From positions 74,193,001-74,257,000 of the forward strand of contig CM075349.1 in assembly GCA_037693485.1 (NCBI GenBank): a DNA stretch of 64,000 nucleotides, given 5' to 3'. This document shows positions 22,364-34,031 of the stretch, piece by piece. Every line of letters starts with the position of its first letter. Position 1 is the stretch's first letter. The stretch is from Kitagawia praeruptora (taxonomy: Eukaryota > Streptophyta > Magnoliopsida > Apiales > Apiaceae). Both the position numbers and the translations under genes were made by a program. The notes beneath the pieces are model-generated. The model was not told where the DNA came from, searched no databases, and worked only from the letters and a program-made list of their open reading frames with translations.

Positions 22364-22520
22364 TCTTTGGGCTCTTCCGAAGAATGACTACATTAAAGCT
22401 AATGTTAATGGTGTCACATTTGATCAACCGTTACCTAACGGTAACACTTCTAACATTGGGGTGGTCTTTAGAGATGACAAAGGAGCTATACTGAAGATGT
22501 ATGCAGGTACAATGCATATC
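22364..22520 (+). pseudogene. N-terminal half of a LINE-type RNase H domain
   Basis: Encodes WALPKNDYIKANVNGVTF and NIGVVFRDDKGAILKMYAGT, the first strand and turn of the RVT_3-type RNase H domain. A fold-back repeat interrupts it at about 22520. Its natural continuation is at 14316-14513. The preceding 22086-22363 holds nothing recognisable. Confidence 0.6.
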
Positions 22521-22757
22521 GAAAATTTTCCAAAAAGTCATCACTTTTGTTAAACAAATTTTCCTCCATTGGAAAATGTTTTATTTTCCTAAAAATCAAA
22601 CAAACATAGAAAAATCTGGAAATCTTTTTCCAAAAAGTCAAACAAACACACAAAAAAATTTTCCAGGAAAATATTTTCCAGAATCCAAACAAACGCTGGA
22701 ATATCCAGAAACCATTTTCCTGGAAAATATTTTATAGCAAACAAACGGAGCCTAGAT
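22520..22757. repeat. Fold-back repeat (right copy), ends CAAACAAACGGAGCC
   Basis: Repeated TTTTCCAGGAAAATATTTTCC-like palindromes separated by CAAACAAACA words; reverse complement of the start of the 13850 repeat. No shared target duplication was found with the left copy. Confidence 0.65.
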
Positions 22758-22910
22758 ATTCATTTTCATTTTTTTATACTAGCTAATAACCCGTTATGTA
22801 GTTCTAAGAAATCGAACTCGATGTGAAGATAAAAAAAAACTAAAATAGATACGTTATGTAGTAAGCAATCGAATCTGAGTTTTGTAACCAAATTTAATAT
22901 TTTAATACTA

Positions 22911-22938
22911 CTAGCTGATAACCCGTGCCAAGCACGGG
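22911..22938 (-). mobile_element. Helitron-like 3' terminus
   Basis: On the minus strand a CCCGTGC/GCACGGG hairpin (22922-22938) is followed about 8 bases later by CTAG and then T, the arrangement of Helitron 3' ends (hairpin, CTRR, insertion before T). The 5' TC end was not located. A related CTAGCTAATAACCCG start without the hairpin lies near 22785. Confidence 0.45.
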
Positions 22939-23175
22939 CATAGATTGAACACCAGCCGAGATTAAAATGTTAATATTAATAAATTAATAAACACTATTTA
23001 ATTATGTAGTTACAGAGAATCAAATCCGAGATAAAGTTATAAAAATTAAAATAAATAAATTTTTATAATAATGTAGTTCTATGGAATCGAACCCGAGGTC
23101 AAACTAAAAAAATTAAAGTAAGAAATCTTGTATAATTATGTAGTTGTAAGGAATCGAACCCCGAATTTAATTATA
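22939..23175. repeat. Short tRNA-related repeat fragments
   Basis: GGAATCGAACCC words occur at about 23080 and 23150, the complement of a tRNA/SINE B box (GGTTCGATTCC). No complete SINE or tRNA fold could be drawn. Confidence 0.35.
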
Positions 23176-23356
23176 GGAAAATTATGAATGGTACCCCTTT
23201 GATTTTAACTTTTATGAATGATGCCCGTTTATATGAATGATGTCCCTAAAACTTTTGACTTATTATGAAGTAAATTATGAATGGTACCAATTTACTGTTT
23301 ATTTAGGGGTATAATTCATAACAGCCCAAATCAGAGGGTACCGTTCATAATTTCCC
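23176..23356. mobile_element. MITE with GGGAAATTATGAA ends (Mutator-like)
   Basis: About 181 bp with terminal repeats GGAAAATTATGAATGGTACC and, from the right, GGGAAATTATGAACGGTACC. Flanks TTAATTATA (23167-23175) and TTAATAATA (23357-23365) match at 8 of 9 bases, fitting a Mutator-type 9-bp duplication. Confidence 0.7.
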
Positions 23357-23701
23357 TTAATAATAATCAAATTTGGTATTTTGGTACTTTAGTACTATTG
23401 GCGACCCAGGTCATGGATTCGACCCTCGCTCACCCCTGAGAATTGTTAGAACAGATACTCATTTGTAAGCTTATAAGCACTTCATTGTTAAAGAAAAACA
23501 TGGTTTTCCACATTAATAAAGAGTATAGATTCACAATTGAAACATGATTTTTCACATTAGTAAATTAATAAACATAGATACAGTTTTTTTTTTGGAATAG
23601 AAAATAGATATAGTTTAATGTGTTCCAAGCTCATTAACGATAACATATATTGTACAATAGACCTCAAAAAACAAACATATATATCATGAGTAGCACTCTA
23701 A

Positions 23702-24144
23702 AAAGAACCATCTTACGTACAAACCCGTGGAGAACCATCTATTTTTTTATTCTATAGCAGAACCAATTTTTTTATTTTTTTTTTTCAAAAAATCTTCCAA
23801 AAAAAAAAACACCGCTGCCACGTCACAACTGCTGACGTGGCAGTGCCATATCATCTGTCACGTTATCACTGCTGACGTGAAAGTGCCCCGTGGTGGTATC
23901 ACGCCAGCAGCGACGACATCATTGATGATGTGGCACCACCACGTCATCGATGATGACGTCACTGATGACGTCAGCAGTGCCACGTTAGCATTTGGCTCTA
24001 CAACACAAAATCAAAAAATTGGTTATTTTTTATAAAACAAAAAAAAAATTGGTCTTTTTTTTATAGAACCAAAAAATTAGAACTTTGATTATACTCCAGA
24101 ATCAAAAATTAATGGTTTTACGATTTTCAATGTAAGATGGTCTT
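23702..24144. mobile_element. MITE with a dense ACGT/bZIP-site core, upstream of the polygalacturonase
   Basis: Terminal words AAGAACCATCTTACGT (left) and, inverted, AAGACCATCTTACATT (right) enclose inverted T/A-rich arms containing TTTTTTGGTTCTATA. The core at 23815-23985 holds many ACGT elements: two perfect TGACGTCA (23954-23961, 23966-23973), several TGACGTGG/CCACGTCA and a GATGATGACGTC palindromic series. TGACGTCA and TGACGTGG are binding words of plant bZIP factors. No clear target duplication. It ends about 345 bp before the polygalacturonase ATG. Confidence 0.6.
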
Positions 24145-24488
24145 CGTAGAACAATGACCTATATATCATTATACGTATGGATAATTATGTGTTCATTTAT
24201 TACCATAAAAATTCATGTCCAACAGAATATTCAATTTACAGCGTGTGCTCGGACTTCGAATGTTCTAAAAAGAGTAGAAACTATAAACAACAGTCTTACT
24301 CATGCTAGAAGTCTGATTACTACCGCCTCTGTTCCCCTGAGAAGTTCTATAAATTGAGACGAAGTCTTTCTCTATCGTTCATATTTCATCATCAGTTTAT
24401 GAAATATATAAACATATATTTAGCATTTATACGAAGAGAGAAAAGTTAAGGATTACATATATTAAGTGTATAGTCTATATATCACGCT

Positions 24489-25667
24489 ATGCCTGTCCAC
24501 TCTGAAGTTCTTATACTATTAGTGCTTTTTATTCGATTAGTTTTAACTCAACCGGTGATAAATAATGTTCGATCCCATGGAGCAATCGGAGATGGGCTTA
24601 AAGACGATACTCGAAGTGTGTTGAAAGCATGGGAAGCAACATGCAAATCATCTTCTTCATCAGCAACTCTGCACTTTCCTCCGAATCTTATTTTTCTAAC
24701 TCGTCCTTTGCTTTTTAATGGCCCATGCAAACCGCAAATTATAAGAGTTGAGATAAATAGCACAATAACCGCACCAAGTGAACCTAAGAATTGGAGGTGT
24801 GGTTCCAACAATTGTCATAGTTGGATACACTTTACTCACTTGGATGGTCTTGACATCTCTGGTTCTGGAACTATCTCGGGACGTGGCCAGAAATGGTGGA
24901 ACATGAAGGGCAAACACAAGCCTGCTGCCTTGAGGATTACTAATTCTAAGAATGTCAGACTTAGTGGTTTAAGATTTAAGGACAATCCTGGGATGCATGT
25001 TGTGCTTGATGGGGTAAAATCCGCGTACATCTCAGACTTAAAGATAGAGGCACCGAGTCATAGTCCTAACACCGATGGCATTCATATCGGGGAGTCTACT
25101 GATGTCCACATTCAGCACTGTAACATAGGAACAGGTGATGATTGTATATCTATTGGAGGTGGATCTAAGAACCTGAGAATCAATAATATTGTATGCGGGC
25201 CAGGGCATGGTATAAGCATAGGGAGTTTAGGTAAGCATGGAGACAATGATGAAGTCGAAGATGTTGAAATTAAAGATGTCGTGTTCACGAACACAACAAA
25301 CGGTGCTAGAATTAAAACTTGGCAGGGAGGAAAAGGATATGCTAGGAATATAAGATTCGAGCATATACTCAGTCAAGAATCCGATAATCCGATTATCATT
25401 GATCAATTTTATTGTGATCATGAAAAATGCGTAGATCATAAATCAGCCGTGAAGGTGAGTATGGTTACATTTAAAGATGTGATGGGGACTTCGAAAAGAG
25501 AGACAGCAGTGAAGATAGACTGCAGCAAGACGGTGCCGTGCGAAGACATAGTGTTGGATAATGTACATTTAAGGTCAAGCCATAAGAAGAAGAGAGCTTC
25601 ATCTTATTGCAGCAATGCCAGAGGAGAAGTAAGAGGTGAAGTGATTCCTCGAATCACCTTAAAGTGA
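24489..25667 (+). CDS. Polygalacturonase (GH28 pectin hydrolase)
   Basis: A complete 392-residue, intronless frame. GH28 polygalacturonases hydrolyse alpha-1,4-galacturonan in the plant cell wall. Residues 1-22 form a hydrophobic signal peptide (VLILLVLFIRLVLTQ), so the product is secreted. The right-handed beta-helix follows with all four catalytic motifs: SPNTDG (Asp196), GDD (217-218), GHG (His240) and RIK (274-276). Cysteines typical of plant members (CGPGHG, C-rich C-terminal part) are present. A TATA-like CTATAAAT lies at about 24346. A MITE loaded with bZIP-type sites sits just upstream. A decayed paralogue lies at 54620-60436 on the same strand. The exact subfamily and substrate preference are not assigned. 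Confidence 0.9.
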   Translation: MPVHSEVLILLVLFIRLVLTQPVINNVRSHGAIGDGLKDDTRSVLKAWEATCKSSSSSATLHFPPNLIFLTRPLLFNGPCKPQIIRVEINSTITAPSEPKNWRCGSNNCHSWIHFTHLDGLDISGSGTISGRGQKWWNMKGKHKPAALRITNSKNVRLSGLRFKDNPGMHVVLDGVKSAYISDLKIEAPSHSPNTDGIHIGESTDVHIQHCNIGTGDDCISIGGGSKNLRINNIVCGPGHGISIGSLGKHGDNDEVEDVEIKDVVFTNTTNGARIKTWQGGKGYARNIRFEHILSQESDNPIIIDQFYCDHEKCVDHKSAVKVSMVTFKDVMGTSKRETAVKIDCSKTVPCEDIVLDNVHLRSSHKKKRASSYCSNARGEVRGEVIPRITLK

Positions 25668-26003
25668 CATAGTAAAAGTACGAGAGATTGCATCTTAACT
25701 TATTTTTTTAGACCTCAAAATAGTACTTGTAACATAGTTCAGTTCCTTTTCTTGTTTTAATGATTATATCCTATGTATTATTTTTTTCCAGTACATATAT
25801 GTTTTAGTAGTTTATTTTAACTTATTTTTCTACAAACCACACATTTTTTGAGGTTTGATAACATTCGGGTACATACATTTTGTTTGGTTCCGATACAAAA
25901 CGCAAAATTTTATCATTACTTCCTGAGATACTAATATTGATTTACTTAAATATTTAGGCATATCATATGCACCGATAAGAATAATTGAATATTACAAAAC
26001 GTA
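25668..26003. other. 3' flank of the polygalacturonase, no gene seen
   Basis: AT-rich sequence with no further ORF. It keeps similarity to the flank after the paralogue's stop (GTGACA.AGTAAAA near 25665 and 60433). Confidence 0.5.
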
Positions 26004-26162
26004 GGGATATTCTCAATGGTACCCTTCTCGTATTGGTTTTTCTGAATAGTACCATTGCATATTTTTGATTTACGAGTGGACCATCAAGGTTCTGTCTTCT
26101 CAATAAAAATACCCATCCGTCATTAGAAAGTTAGTCAAATATTAGTCAAACAGTAATTTTAA

Positions 26163-26886
26163 TCGGATATTCTTAATGGTACCCTTCTGCTATTGGCTTT
26201 TCCGAATTGTACCCTCAAGATTTTGTCTTCTCAATAAAAATACCCTTCTGTTAAGCAAAACGTTAATCAAATGTTTAATGCTAAGCAAATGTTCATACAA
26301 TTGTTATCAAAATATTAACCATTACAGAAATCTAAACCCAGCAAGAATCAATGAAAAGAATGAGATTCCACAACATCGGCTCTTTCAATTTCACTGTCGA
26401 CACAGGTGGTCATGGTGGAGCTCCAAAAATTGAATGTTTCAGGGACCAGAACCAACCCACTCTCATAACCAATTCGTAACAATAGAGAAATCCCCAAATT
26501 TCAACACACCCAATTCGATTATACACACACAGATTACGAAAGAGAGAAATAGTTGCGAGAGAGATTGAACGAGAGAGATTAGTTCGAGCAAGAGAACCCG
26601 CACAAAGAAAAACAGAACCGAAGAACTCAATTGGGGGAATCGGGTGTTTAGGGATTAAAAGATAGGGGCAAAAAGGTAATTTCACTATGCTGAAAAATAA
26701 TTTAAATCAATTAAATAACTTCTAAAAATCGAAATTAAATGGAAAATTGGTGAAAATTAAACTTTAAAATTTTAAAATGAAGAGTATGAAATTACAAACA
26801 TCCACATATTTTTAGGATCAAAATTGAATTATATATAAATTTTACAAGTACCATTATGAAAAGCCAATATCAGAAGGGTACCATTT
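26163..26886. mobile_element. Small Mutator-like element inside the outer one
   Basis: ATGGTACCCTTCTGCTATTGGCTTTTC at 26175 is inverted at about 26855-26885 (GAAAAGCCAATATCAGAAGGG). Between them 26330-26690 is less AT-rich and, read on the minus strand, resembles a 5' UTR with AG-rich runs, perhaps a captured host segment, but no family is recognised. Confidence 0.45.
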
Positions 26887-27343
26887 GAGCATCTCCAACC
26901 TTTAGGACCTGTTAGGTATAATGTCCGGTTGGCAATCAAATAGTACCCATTTTAGCTATTCTCTACAATTTTCAGTGGACCTGGCAATTCGTTCATTTCG
27001 TGTATTTTCGTGTTTCGTGTACGTAATGTTAAATCCAAAACCGACCCGTTAAGGATTCGTTTCGTTTCGTGTACCTTTATTTCGTGTACATTTAGTGTCG
27101 TGTTTCGTGTAATTTTTGAATAAAAATAAAAAATTAAATATTAGATTTTTACTAATCGAGGCTTAAGTCACCATGTCATATAGAATCAAGTGTTCTCAAG
27201 TCTTGTAAAACTAAAACTTGAAACTATTTTGTATTTATCTTATGTAAAAATTATATATATAATATTATTTTAAAATATGTAATCATTTAATTTTAATAAA
27301 ATTATTTAAATCCATCCAGCTCATCTCTCTCGCTCAATTCTTC
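26887..27343. repeat. GAGCATCTCCAA-ended repeat and TTTCGTG-rich stretch
   Basis: GAGCATCTCCAACC at 26887 has an inverted match near 35838-35850 (TTGGAGATGC), so another element may be sandwiched here. At 26985-27120 repeated TTTCGTGT/TTCGTTTC words form a low-complexity patch. No gene. Confidence 0.4.
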
Positions 27344-27745
27344 ATCACCAGCTAGGGGTGAGCAAAAAACCGAATTGAAACCGAAACTGAACCAAAACCG
27401 GTCAAAACCGAACCAAAAAAACCGAAACCAAAATCGAACCAACGGTTGCGGTTTTTGATTTTTAAAAATCGAGACTTTCGGTTTCGGTTATAGGTTAAAA
27501 CCGAACCGACTAAAACCGAACCGAACTGATTATTAAAATAAATAAATAAATAAATATATAATTTTATAGTATAATTTATATGTATTCTTAAAATTAATAA
27601 ATATATTATATCTTGAGTTTAGGTGTGTGGCAATGTTCGGTGTGACCTATTAGCCAAGTTTGAGTTTAGTTAGAGAGATGAAATCTAAATAGATGATTGG
27701 ACTCGATCAACCCAAATACAACTCGAGATGACTCATTAATTAAAA

Positions 27746-27770
27746 CTAGCATGATAGCCCGTGCAAAGCA
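27746..27770 (-). mobile_element. Helitron-like 3' terminus
   Basis: Minus strand: imperfect GTGC/GCAC hairpin, then CTAG and T, related to the ends at 22911 and 29687. Confidence 0.35.
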
Positions 27771-28029
27771 CTGGCCACATTTTAATTCGTATATTTTTTT
27801 CCAAATGTTGTCATAGAGTCATTCATTTCTTATCGGTTTCACGTGTCTCGGTCTATCTATAATTAGTGGTTAATATGAAATATTATATAAATATTCACGA
27901 AATCTATGTTATTCACTTTATTTTATTTTTCGTATAAATCGAATCATAATCATTACATATTCTAATCATTTGTATGATATACATCTTTAATTATTAAAAT
28001 GGGAAAATAATCTCATAATTTTATTCTGA

Positions 28030-29686
28030 ATAAATTTTAAAAATAGATATAGTGGGGAGTTTATTCATGAATGTGGTTAATGATTTGAAGATATGTATCA
28101 AAAGTTGAGCTGGTTTAATGGTTGTGAGTGTGAATAAATTTTAAAATAGATATAATGAGGAGGTTATTCATGAATGCGATTAATGATTTAAAAATATGTA
28201 TCAAAAGTTGAGTTGGTTTAGCGGTTGTGGGTGTGAATATAAACTCTTGTGCACAATGGGGTCATGGGTTAATTCCCATGAAAAGCAAAATTTTTAACAT
28301 TAATATAATTTAAAGGGCATAAAGGTAAATTACTAAATACGATGAAAAGTCTTATTCCCCTATAATAGATATAATGGATGGATATGAATTATTATTTTAT
28401 TTTAAAATTTTAATTTTTTTCTGTGTAGTTACATATTGCACTCTAATCTAATTACATATTTTATATAATTATTTTAAAATTTTATTTTCTCGGCCTACTC
28501 ATATATTTTAATGGACGTCAATCAAAATATCTTGTTTAATGTATATGTAGTTAATATGAAATATTATATAAATATTAATAAAATCTATGTTATTCACTTT
28601 ATTTTATTTTTTCGTATAAATCGAACCATAAATATTTTATTTGATTTTATTTTAAAATAGAGATAGTGAGGAGCTCTGTTCTAAAAATCGGTGATTAATC
28701 ACCGATTAATCCCTGTTTCATGGGTTACCGAACTGATTAATAATCCGATTATTTGATTAATCATTTCGATTAATCCTCAAATACCCGATTAATCCCCGAT
28801 TAATCCCTGGACAGTGCCTCTACCGATTAATTCTGATTCCCGCTTTTTACAACACTGGTGAGGAGGTTATTCATGAATGTGGTTAATGATTTGAAGATAT
28901 TTATCAAAAGTAAGTTGAGTTGATTCAATGGTTGTGGGTGTGAGTATAAACTCTTGTGCACAATGGGGTCATGGGTTTAATTCCCATGAGAAGCAAATTT
29001 TTTAACGTTAGTATAATTTGAAGGGCATAAAGGTAAATTACAAAATATGATGAAAAGCCATGTGTAGAGATGAAATCTCAAATATGAATTATTATTTTAT
29101 TTTCTTTTAAAATTTTAATTTTTTCCGCTATAGTTACATATTACACTCTAATCTAACTACATATTTTATCTAATTATTTTAAAATTTTATTTTCTCGGCC
29201 TACTCAAATATTTTAATGGATGTCAATCAAAAAATCGTGTTTAATGTTTATGTAGTTATGTGAAATATTATATAAATATTAACAAAATCTATGTTATTCA
29301 CTTTTTTTCCGTATAAATCGAACCATAAATATTTTATTTGGTTTTATTTTAAAATAGAGATAGTGAGAAGGTTATTCATGAATGTGGTTAATGATTTGAA
29401 GATATGTATCAAAAGTTGAGCTAGTTTAATGGTTGTGGGTGAGAATATATTTTAAAATAGATATAGTGAGGAGGTTATTCATGAATGTGATTTATGATTT
29501 AAAAATATGTATCAAAAGTTGAGTTGGTGCAATGGTTGTGGGGGTGAGTATAAACTATTGTGCACAATGGGGTCATGGGTTCAATTCCCATTGAAAACAA
29601 TTTTTTTAATATTATTATAATTTGAAGGGCATAAAAGTAAATTACTAAATATGATGAAAATGCATGTTCCCCTATAATAGATATAA
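28030..29686. repeat. Five-fold repeated tRNA-like/SINE-like module
   Basis: A module GTTATTCATGAATGTGGTTAATG … AAAAGTTGAGTTGGTTTAATGG recurs at about 28050, 28160, 28860, 29365 and 29470. Three copies continue into GTCATGGGTTCAATTCCCATG (28260, 28965, 29565), which looks like a polymerase III B box, with GGTTTAATGGTTGTGG as an A-box-like part. Copies without the B box run straight into the next module, giving a partial tandem. Between them are shared AT-rich blocks (TATTATATAAATATTA). Confidence 0.5.
28674..28857. mobile_element. hAT-type MITE, 184 bp, with 8-bp target duplication
   Basis: Ends CTCTGTTCTAAAAATCG and, inverted, CAGTGTTGTAAAAAGCG; interior rich in CGATTAATC. Perfect 8-bp duplication GTGAGGAG at 28666-28673 and 28858-28865. 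The same host module without the insertion occurs at about 29365 and 29470, giving an empty site in the same window. Confidence 0.85.
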
Positions 29687-29715
29687 CTAGCTTTACAACC
29701 CGTGCAAGGCACGGG
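29687..29715 (-). mobile_element. Helitron-like 3' terminus
   Basis: Minus strand: CCCGTGC/GCACGGG hairpin (29699-29715) followed 8 bases later by CTAG and T. The matching 5' end was not found. Confidence 0.45.
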
Positions 29716-30505
29716 TCTTCTCTAGCTGTTTGTGAGGCTGAGGTTTCTCCATCATCGTTCTCACTAACATGAAATTTATGCCTTAAATATGTACCTTTGA
29801 AGTAGTAGCAAGTTTGTAAAAAGAACTCATGAAACAGCGCTCTGGTTTGATGGAAAAGGTTCCCTGTCTATTTGATTAGTTACACAAAAGTTAAGGATTA
29901 GATCATACCAGAATAGCTCTCCAAGATGTCTTTTAGACATTATTTTTAATATGTGAATTGTTCATGAAAGGAGGTTCCAACTTCCAATCATATACCTTTT
30001 GTGAGAACATATACCTTTTCCCTATAACATTGTAGCCTCTTTAGTTATAAAATTAAGGCCAATCAAGGCATATCTGGTTCCAACATGTATGTTTAGAAAT
30101 ATAAAAGCTGTAATTGCTGCGACATCACAACAGGATAACATAAAAGGGATGTAAAAACTTTAAAACCACCATTTCTAAACGTTAACCCAAGTACCTCAGA
30201 CAATAAACATCAAGGCAAGTTTCAGGCGGATATAAAAGGATGAACATGAAATTATTGGTTGAAAACCCAATGCTACTAATATTTTTAATGAAGCAAACTC
30301 CAAATGCATGCAATATGAGATGGTGTTTAGTAGTATATAGGCCCAATTACATATATTGCTAAGATAATATTTTGGTATGATCATATATAATGGTGGCTCC
30401 TCAAGTGGTCTTTTGCTTCGTGCTTGGGCCCGACTCCGCACTGGGTGTAGGTGGCTGGATGTTTGGTGGTTGAGTGACAATTTCAGAGAGACAATTTTGT
30501 AATAC
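29716..30505. other. 3' flank of the thioesterase gene, no further gene seen
   Basis: Moderately AT-rich sequence downstream (minus strand) of the thioesterase stop. No clear ORF or repeat beyond the Helitron-like end. Confidence 0.45.
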
Positions 30506-32402
30506 TCATAGGCTTGCAACTGGCATATAATAGAAGGTTGCACGAGATGTATAGACCAGCTTGTCAGATTCCTTCATTTTGAACTCAACTGCAATCACAG
30601 TTAAATTCTTTCTACTCCTTACAACGGAGGCATTAACTACCACCTCTGCCTGCAAATTTGAATAAAGCATTAAATTAAAAAACACAGTAAGTTGACCAAA
30701 TCAAAGTGTATTGTGTTATACATGCGATGCACAGCCTAAAATCGACTATGGTACATTTAAATTATACACAATCTTGCAAAACAAAATCGAGTATGCGAGG
30801 GAAGAGTGGTTCATGTGTGAATCAGAAGGAATGGAACGAAGGAGATGATAAATATATTGCATATACGTCTAACAAGTATTTAAGGTTTTACGAATCCACC
30901 TCATGACAACATTAATGTTACTTTAAAAAATGTTGTATACCCTTGATGTCTGTTTGTACCTGAAAACTGTGAAAAAACATACTCGGGTATTAAGCCACTG
31001 CACCAGGTGTTCCAAGTCTTACCATTAGACATGAATCCAATAAAACTAAATATTGTTATCCTAATTTTGCTGTGAATTCCTCTTACCATCATTGACATAA
31101 TGAGCTAAAAGAGTAAAAAGCTCAAAGAACTAACAGGTTTGATGATGAGATATAAGAACTACATATTTTGATGAGCTATAAGAAATACATTTTCAGATCA
31201 ACTCTTTGGGAGTAAGCTAAAAGAACACTACTTTAAAATGTAGCTGAATGATCTCTATCTCAATAAAATATGGTGTAACTCTTAATCAATAACTTTTAAA
31301 CATAAATGAACAATCAAGAATCTGACTACTTGAATGCAACAAACTTACATTGCGTGGTGCAGAAGAGAGGTAAGAATTACTTAATTCTCCAAGAAAAAGT
31401 TCTTTTTCTTTGCCCACAACAATTTGTGCATAATCTACTGCAACCATCTCTACGCCAGATGTTAATGCCCCACCATGCAATCCTCCGTACACATTCTAAA
31501 CCCCCATTGAGAAAAAATCAGTCTTCTACCAAAATTTGAGTAATATTAAAACAACAAACAGTGTCAAAGTTCAAGCTGTTTTGATTGGAGGTCTCAATTC
31601 AGTATAAAGTTGAGCTTTTCCATGAGTAAATTCGGAGAAGTCATGTCCAATTTGTATGTAATGCTAATTGAATTAAACAACACTCAAAGACACGCTAAAT
31701 TCCAATGTTGTGGGCATTCTCGAATTCAAATGCTCAAATTATCAACTCATATAACTTTAGTTTGTTGGAATTTTGCCATATTTAGTCCCATATTTTTAGA
31801 TGCAAGATTAAACAGAGAGAGTTGAAAAAATATATTTCAGAATTAACATAAACATGATAAAACAACAAGTCATCTTCGTAAGACCTAAACTCCATATCAG
31901 TCTATCAGAGCTCAAACCTTCGAGAGCTAGTAATTTAACCTAGTGCTACAGTAACTCAACATGTTATTAGAACTCCGGTAATATCAGAATTCTCAATCTT
32001 TGGAAGCCCAATATTCTCAAATACAAAATATCGACCCTAATTATCGACCCAAAAATAGACTTTCAAGTGTCGGAGCACTAACATATCTATCTACACAAGC
32101 ATGATTTACATAACATGGGAACATCAAAGCATTTTAAAAAAGTCGAATATACATACATATAGACAAGTCTGATTAACATTTTAAATAACAAAATTATTTA
32201 TAAAGTAAAACAGAGCAAGAGAAACAGAGTAGTTTAGAGTGACAACAGGTTTGACACGGAGGAGGAAAGACATGCGGCCGCTTTGGACATGAACAAGCTC
32301 AAGCAGACCTCGTATTATGTTGGAGAAATAATCTTTAACGTCATACTCTACTGGGATTGTGTCTGAGACTCCAATCCTATGTAAGAAACCAGCAAGACTC
32401 AT
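30506..32402 (-). CDS. Hotdog-fold acyl-CoA thioesterase-like protein (ACOT13/PaaI type)
   Basis: Three phase-0 exons: 32402-32244, 31495-31349 and 30649-30506, together 450 nt encoding 149 residues, a normal length for the family. Acceptors TTTAG and TTTGCAG and donor GTAAGT are good; the first donor (GTCACT) is weak. The hotdog signature YGGLHGGA (His60-Gly-Gly) with a following Glu69 matches the 4HBT/PaaI pattern, then FLGEL, the AEVVVNASVV strand and a C-terminal FYYMPVASL. Such enzymes hydrolyse acyl-CoA thioesters; the substrate is unknown. The frame has no stop or frameshift although the gene sits inside an inverted-repeat element (27354-35359), so it may be a working gene carried or engulfed by transposons, or a recent copy. 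Confidence 0.75.
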
Positions 32403-34031
32403 AATCTGCTCTGGAGTTTGTTGTTTGATGATTGATATTGTCTTTGAACGGTAGCGAAAATAAAGTTAAGTCCAGTATTTAATTACGCTAAGATGATAAT
32501 CCGGAAGCACAAGCAAATATTAAGTTATGCCATAAATCTTGGTACGTGAACAAAAGTTTTTTTTAATCCCGGGGTTCCCTCATGCATACATGTATCATAT
32601 CATGGACAACAGGCCAGGTTGGAATAATATTAATGCCTACTACAAGACAAAATATATTTGATGAGCGTGTTTACCTAGTATTGCTTAGCACCGTTTGAGG
32701 CTGGTTCAAGAGCCCCAATATCTCGGAATATCTCGGACCATACCAATAACATCTGCATGTATGCGAAAAATGATATTAAATAGTTTTGTCCAAATGAAGT
32801 AGATACAAATTGAAGAAAATGTGTTTTAGTACTTAAAGAGGTTTGACACGACCTCAAAGCTAGTAAGTTGAAAGCATAATCGCGGGATATGATCCGCACT
32901 ATGATAAGAGGAAAACGTCACATCCAGAAAATTACGAAGTTACAAATTGCAACATAAACAAACTTAAAATACCTTTATATCTTCGAGGACTAAAATGAGC
33001 TTCTTACGCACTTCCAAAACAATTGTACATAGTACTAATATACGCTCATTAGATCAAGTTTAATGGCAATTTGTTTTTTACAAATTATGCTTTAGTTAGC
33101 TAAACAACCAGGTAAGTATATTAACAAGTCCAGGACCATATGTGAGATAACACCCCCGAGCTTTATTTATATGCAATGAAGAATATACAATGCCTTTTAA
33201 GCTGGTAAAAACATCATTTGTGCAAAAAACTAAAATCAAAATCCAACTGCTTGGCAAAGTACATATTAATTAGGAAGATCAAGATGTTCACTATAACTCT
33301 ATACATGTCTCAGGAATTTTAAACACATGCAAGCTAAAATTAAATTGTGAATACCATGGTTACAAGTGCAACTACCCAAATTTCCAAATAACTTGAACAA
33401 GTTCTAAAAGATTAAGTTTGAGTAGCTAATAACTTGGCGTCAACATATGCAAATATGACACCAGAGAGCCTTCAATTGTACCTTTCTCAGACAATACGAT
33501 AACAAATGGGAACACTATAAAGTGAATCAATCTGGTAAAAGATGCTCACATAGCCAAAAACTCACATAGTCAAAAACTTAATTTAATTGGTAAAAGTAGC
33601 ATGTTTATAGTGAGTCAAACTTACCATAGATTTGAAAAGAATATCTCTACTGTTTAACGAAAAGTTTGAGAGTAAGCATTACACAATCTCCAAGATCTTT
33701 TTTTTTGGGGAAAAAATGAGAATGCCTAGCTATTCCATGGTTAAAAGACTGACACTTTCAGCAGTTTATCATTTTCATCTACGATAATAATCCTAACGCC
33801 TCTATTTTTGTCCTTGTTTTTTCTTCCTGTAGCTTCCCTGGTAGGGACAAGGTCAGGTAAGTAAATTTAAAGAACTAACAAAAGAGGTGAAAAACGAAAG
33901 GAAAAAGATGTTGCTAAAATATTTTTTATGATCGGTAAGAGCTTTATGAATTTTTTTTATTACGTTTTCTTTTATTTTGTTGACACAAAACGGATTGCAG
34001 AACATATATAATTCTTGTACCAGTTTGACAA
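32403..34031. other. Upstream region of the thioesterase gene, no clear gene
   Basis: Contains short minus-strand frames (for example ending DIGALEPASNGAKQY near 32680-32730) that may be exon remnants but match nothing I recognise. 33690-34000 is AT-rich. Confidence 0.35.

Noticed and set aside
13847..22757. A single transposon bounded by the two fold-back repeats
   Set aside because: No matching target duplication, and the RNase H halves just inside are in the wrong order; kept as two related repeats.
28253..28290. A tRNA gene
   Set aside because: Only A/B-box-like words; no cloverleaf can be folded around them.
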